This document shows positions 62,693 to 64,000 of a DNA stretch of 64,000 nucleotides, piece after piece. Every line of letters starts with the position of its first letter. Position 1 is the first letter of the stretch. The translations under genes were made by a program, and so were the position numbers. The stretch is taken from assembly GCF_900112265.1 (NCBI RefSeq), contig NZ_FOLO01000003.1:1-64000 (forward strand), in the 5' to 3' direction. The DNA comes from Pseudoalteromonas denitrificans DSM 6059 (GTDB lineage Bacteria > Pseudomonadota > Gammaproteobacteria > Enterobacterales > Alteromonadaceae). Under the pieces are notes generated by a model. The model searched no databases. It saw only the letters and a list, made by a program, of their open reading frames with translations, and had not been told where the DNA came from.

Positions 62693-64000
62693 GTGAAAGA
62701 TAAAAAAAATTTATTTTTTAAACTAAGTTTTATTATTTTTTTCAGTATGTTATTAATCTATATTGTTTTTATTCTTTCTTTTTCTCAGGCGATTTCAGTC
62801 CTACATCAAGATCTTTTCTCTTCGTCACTTGAACAAATAAAAATTGAAGATGCAAAGGAAACAAATAACACATTATTATCTGTTTTGTTTTTGAATAATC
62901 TTGTATTAGACAAAAATGATAATACTTATTTTGTAATTAAAGTGGAAAATAGTCGTTATTTTGTCATGTCTATAAAAAACATTTTGAGTAAAATTATATT
63001 GTTAATTAACTTGCCACTTTTATTATTAATTTCAAGCCTCTTTTTATTACCGATTTATTTTAATTTCAAAAAAAAAAACAGCACAATAAAGCTTTAAATC
63101 ATATTAATCTGCAAGTTAACCAATTATCAAATATATTTGAACTATCAAAACCTGATAAAACGAAACAACACTGTGTTGAATCGTTAGAGACTTCTCTTAG
63201 TCTTATTATTGAGAAAATATCTCAATATCAGCGAGTGCTTCCATTAGTATTTTTCAAGATAAGCTCACTGGTTTGTGCGATAGGCATGCTTACTTAAAAC
63301 ATTTAGGCGAACAGTTGAAAATCGCTGAGAAAAACAATACAAAAAAATGCCTTTTATTCATTGATTTAGATGGGTTTAAGCAAGTTAATGACTCTTTTGG
63401 TCACAGTTTTGGTGATGAAATATTAATTCAGGTCGCTGAAAGGCTCAGAACAACGGTAAGGAGCCAATCACTTAGCAGTCAAGATCCTACCACTTTGCTT
63501 GAACATAATTTGGCTCGATTAGGAGGTGACGAATTCTCAGTTTTTATTGAAAATGCACAGGATCCTGCAATCGCTATAAATGTAGCACAGCAAGTTATTC
63601 AAGAAATTGAACGTGATTTTGTTTTAGGAAATAAAACAATCAAAATTGGAGCAAGCATTGGTATCGCTATTTATCCCGACAGCGCAGCTAATGCCTATGC
63701 GCTACTACAAATGGCAGATGTTGCTATGTATCGCGCTAAGACTGATGGAAGAGGAATTTTCAGAATTTACTCACCAGAAATGGGCAATAAAATGCGCAGA
63801 CACCATTATTTACTTGAAGAAATGAGGTTAGCGTTAGTAAATCAATCATTCACACTCTCCTTTCAACCTATCGTGCATGTTGAAGATTGCAGCATAGATT
63901 ACTTTGAGTCATTAGTACGTTGGAATCATCCTGTTGAAGGAGAAATTACACCGTCTGAATTCATTCCTATTGCTGAAGATTCCAATTTAATTTTACCTTT
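62693..64000 (+). pseudogene. GGDEF-EAL protein gene broken by two one-base frameshifts (open at the right edge)
   Basis: Start GTG at 62693 with AAGGAG five bases before it. Two membrane helices (about residues 8-30 and 95-120) enclose a short periplasmic loop. The frame is lost at an A11 run (63068-63078); one extra A would continue with QHNKALNHINLQVNQL. A second one-base loss at the AAAA near 63211 leads into the GGDEF domain: IFQDKLTGLCDRHAYL, FIDLDGFKQVNDSFGHSFGD and an intact RLGGDEF, then FQPIVHV and FESLVRW of an EAL domain reaching the window end. Both shifts are deletions in A tracts, so either the gene is dead or these are homopolymer miscalls. With them corrected the protein is a normal diguanylate cyclase/phosphodiesterase. 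Confidence 0.85.

Overview
The window looks like chromosome from a marine gammaproteobacterium of the order Alteromonadales (Pseudoalteromonas / Colwellia / Catenovulum-like). The DNA is AT-rich, TTG starts are frequent, and gene content (LapG/LapD, TonB receptors, many c-di-GMP proteins, two-domain Cdd, polysaccharide-lyase remnants) fits that group. Genus is inference only; no rRNA or tRNA is present to fix it.

Region 1 (1-2350) is a scar zone. The 3' end of an ISAs1-family transposase abuts a truncated, frameshifted DHH-phosphoesterase gene. This is followed by the tail of an IS66-type transposase and two copies of the 3' end of a polysaccharide-lyase gene that flank an acyltransferase. 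Region 2 (1036-14012, all minus strand) is a Wzx/Wzy-type exopolysaccharide or O-antigen locus. In transcription order it reads galU, ugd, wzy-like, wzx-like, nitroreductase, pyruvyl transferase-like, GT2, CapK-like adenylating enzyme, GT4, Alg14-like, Alg13-like, acyltransferase. No Wza/Wzb/Wzc export genes are in view. Upstream of galU lies a 116-bp tandem array headed by a REP-like palindrome (14238-14726).

Region 3 (14932-20696, plus strand) carries LapG protease and the degenerate GGDEF/EAL receptor LapD, then a small secreted Ala/Asn/Gly-rich protein, an O-antigen-ligase-family membrane protein and a periplasmic solute-binding-like protein. Region 4 (20842-36959) is mostly metabolic: an M3 peptidase lipoprotein, a DUF4240 protein, moeA, a TonB receptor broken by a C9 tract, a TPP-dependent decarboxylase-like enzyme, a truncated haemoglobin plus ferredoxin reductase pair, and a molybdenum hydroxylase operon (xdhC, mocA-like, 2Fe-2S subunit, Tat-exported large subunit). 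It ends with a degenerate GGDEF protein.

Region 5 (37184-46107) holds dnaJ and dnaK with an intergenic hairpin, a PAS chemoreceptor, an arginase-family gene with argR, and a lipoprotein S41 peptidase. Region 6 (46152-52903, minus strand) is a tight run of eight genes: thermostable-haemolysin-family protein, acyl-CoA-ligase-like protein, TPR protein, OmpR-type response regulator, histidine kinase, cupredoxin, FTR1-like permease and a beta-rich envelope protein. The last six look like a self-regulated metal-uptake operon and are the best candidate here for an under-described system. Region 7 (53086-64000) has an HDOD-GAF protein, bfd behind a strong Fur-box-like palindrome, udp and cdd convergent, a VWA lipoprotein / ECF sigma / putative anti-sigma operon, a GNAT, an EAL-HDOD protein, and a GGDEF-EAL gene interrupted by two one-base frameshifts that runs off the end.

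The unifying theme is surface polysaccharide and biofilm control: an EPS locus, LapG/LapD, and five c-di-GMP-type proteins of which three have degenerate active-site motifs.
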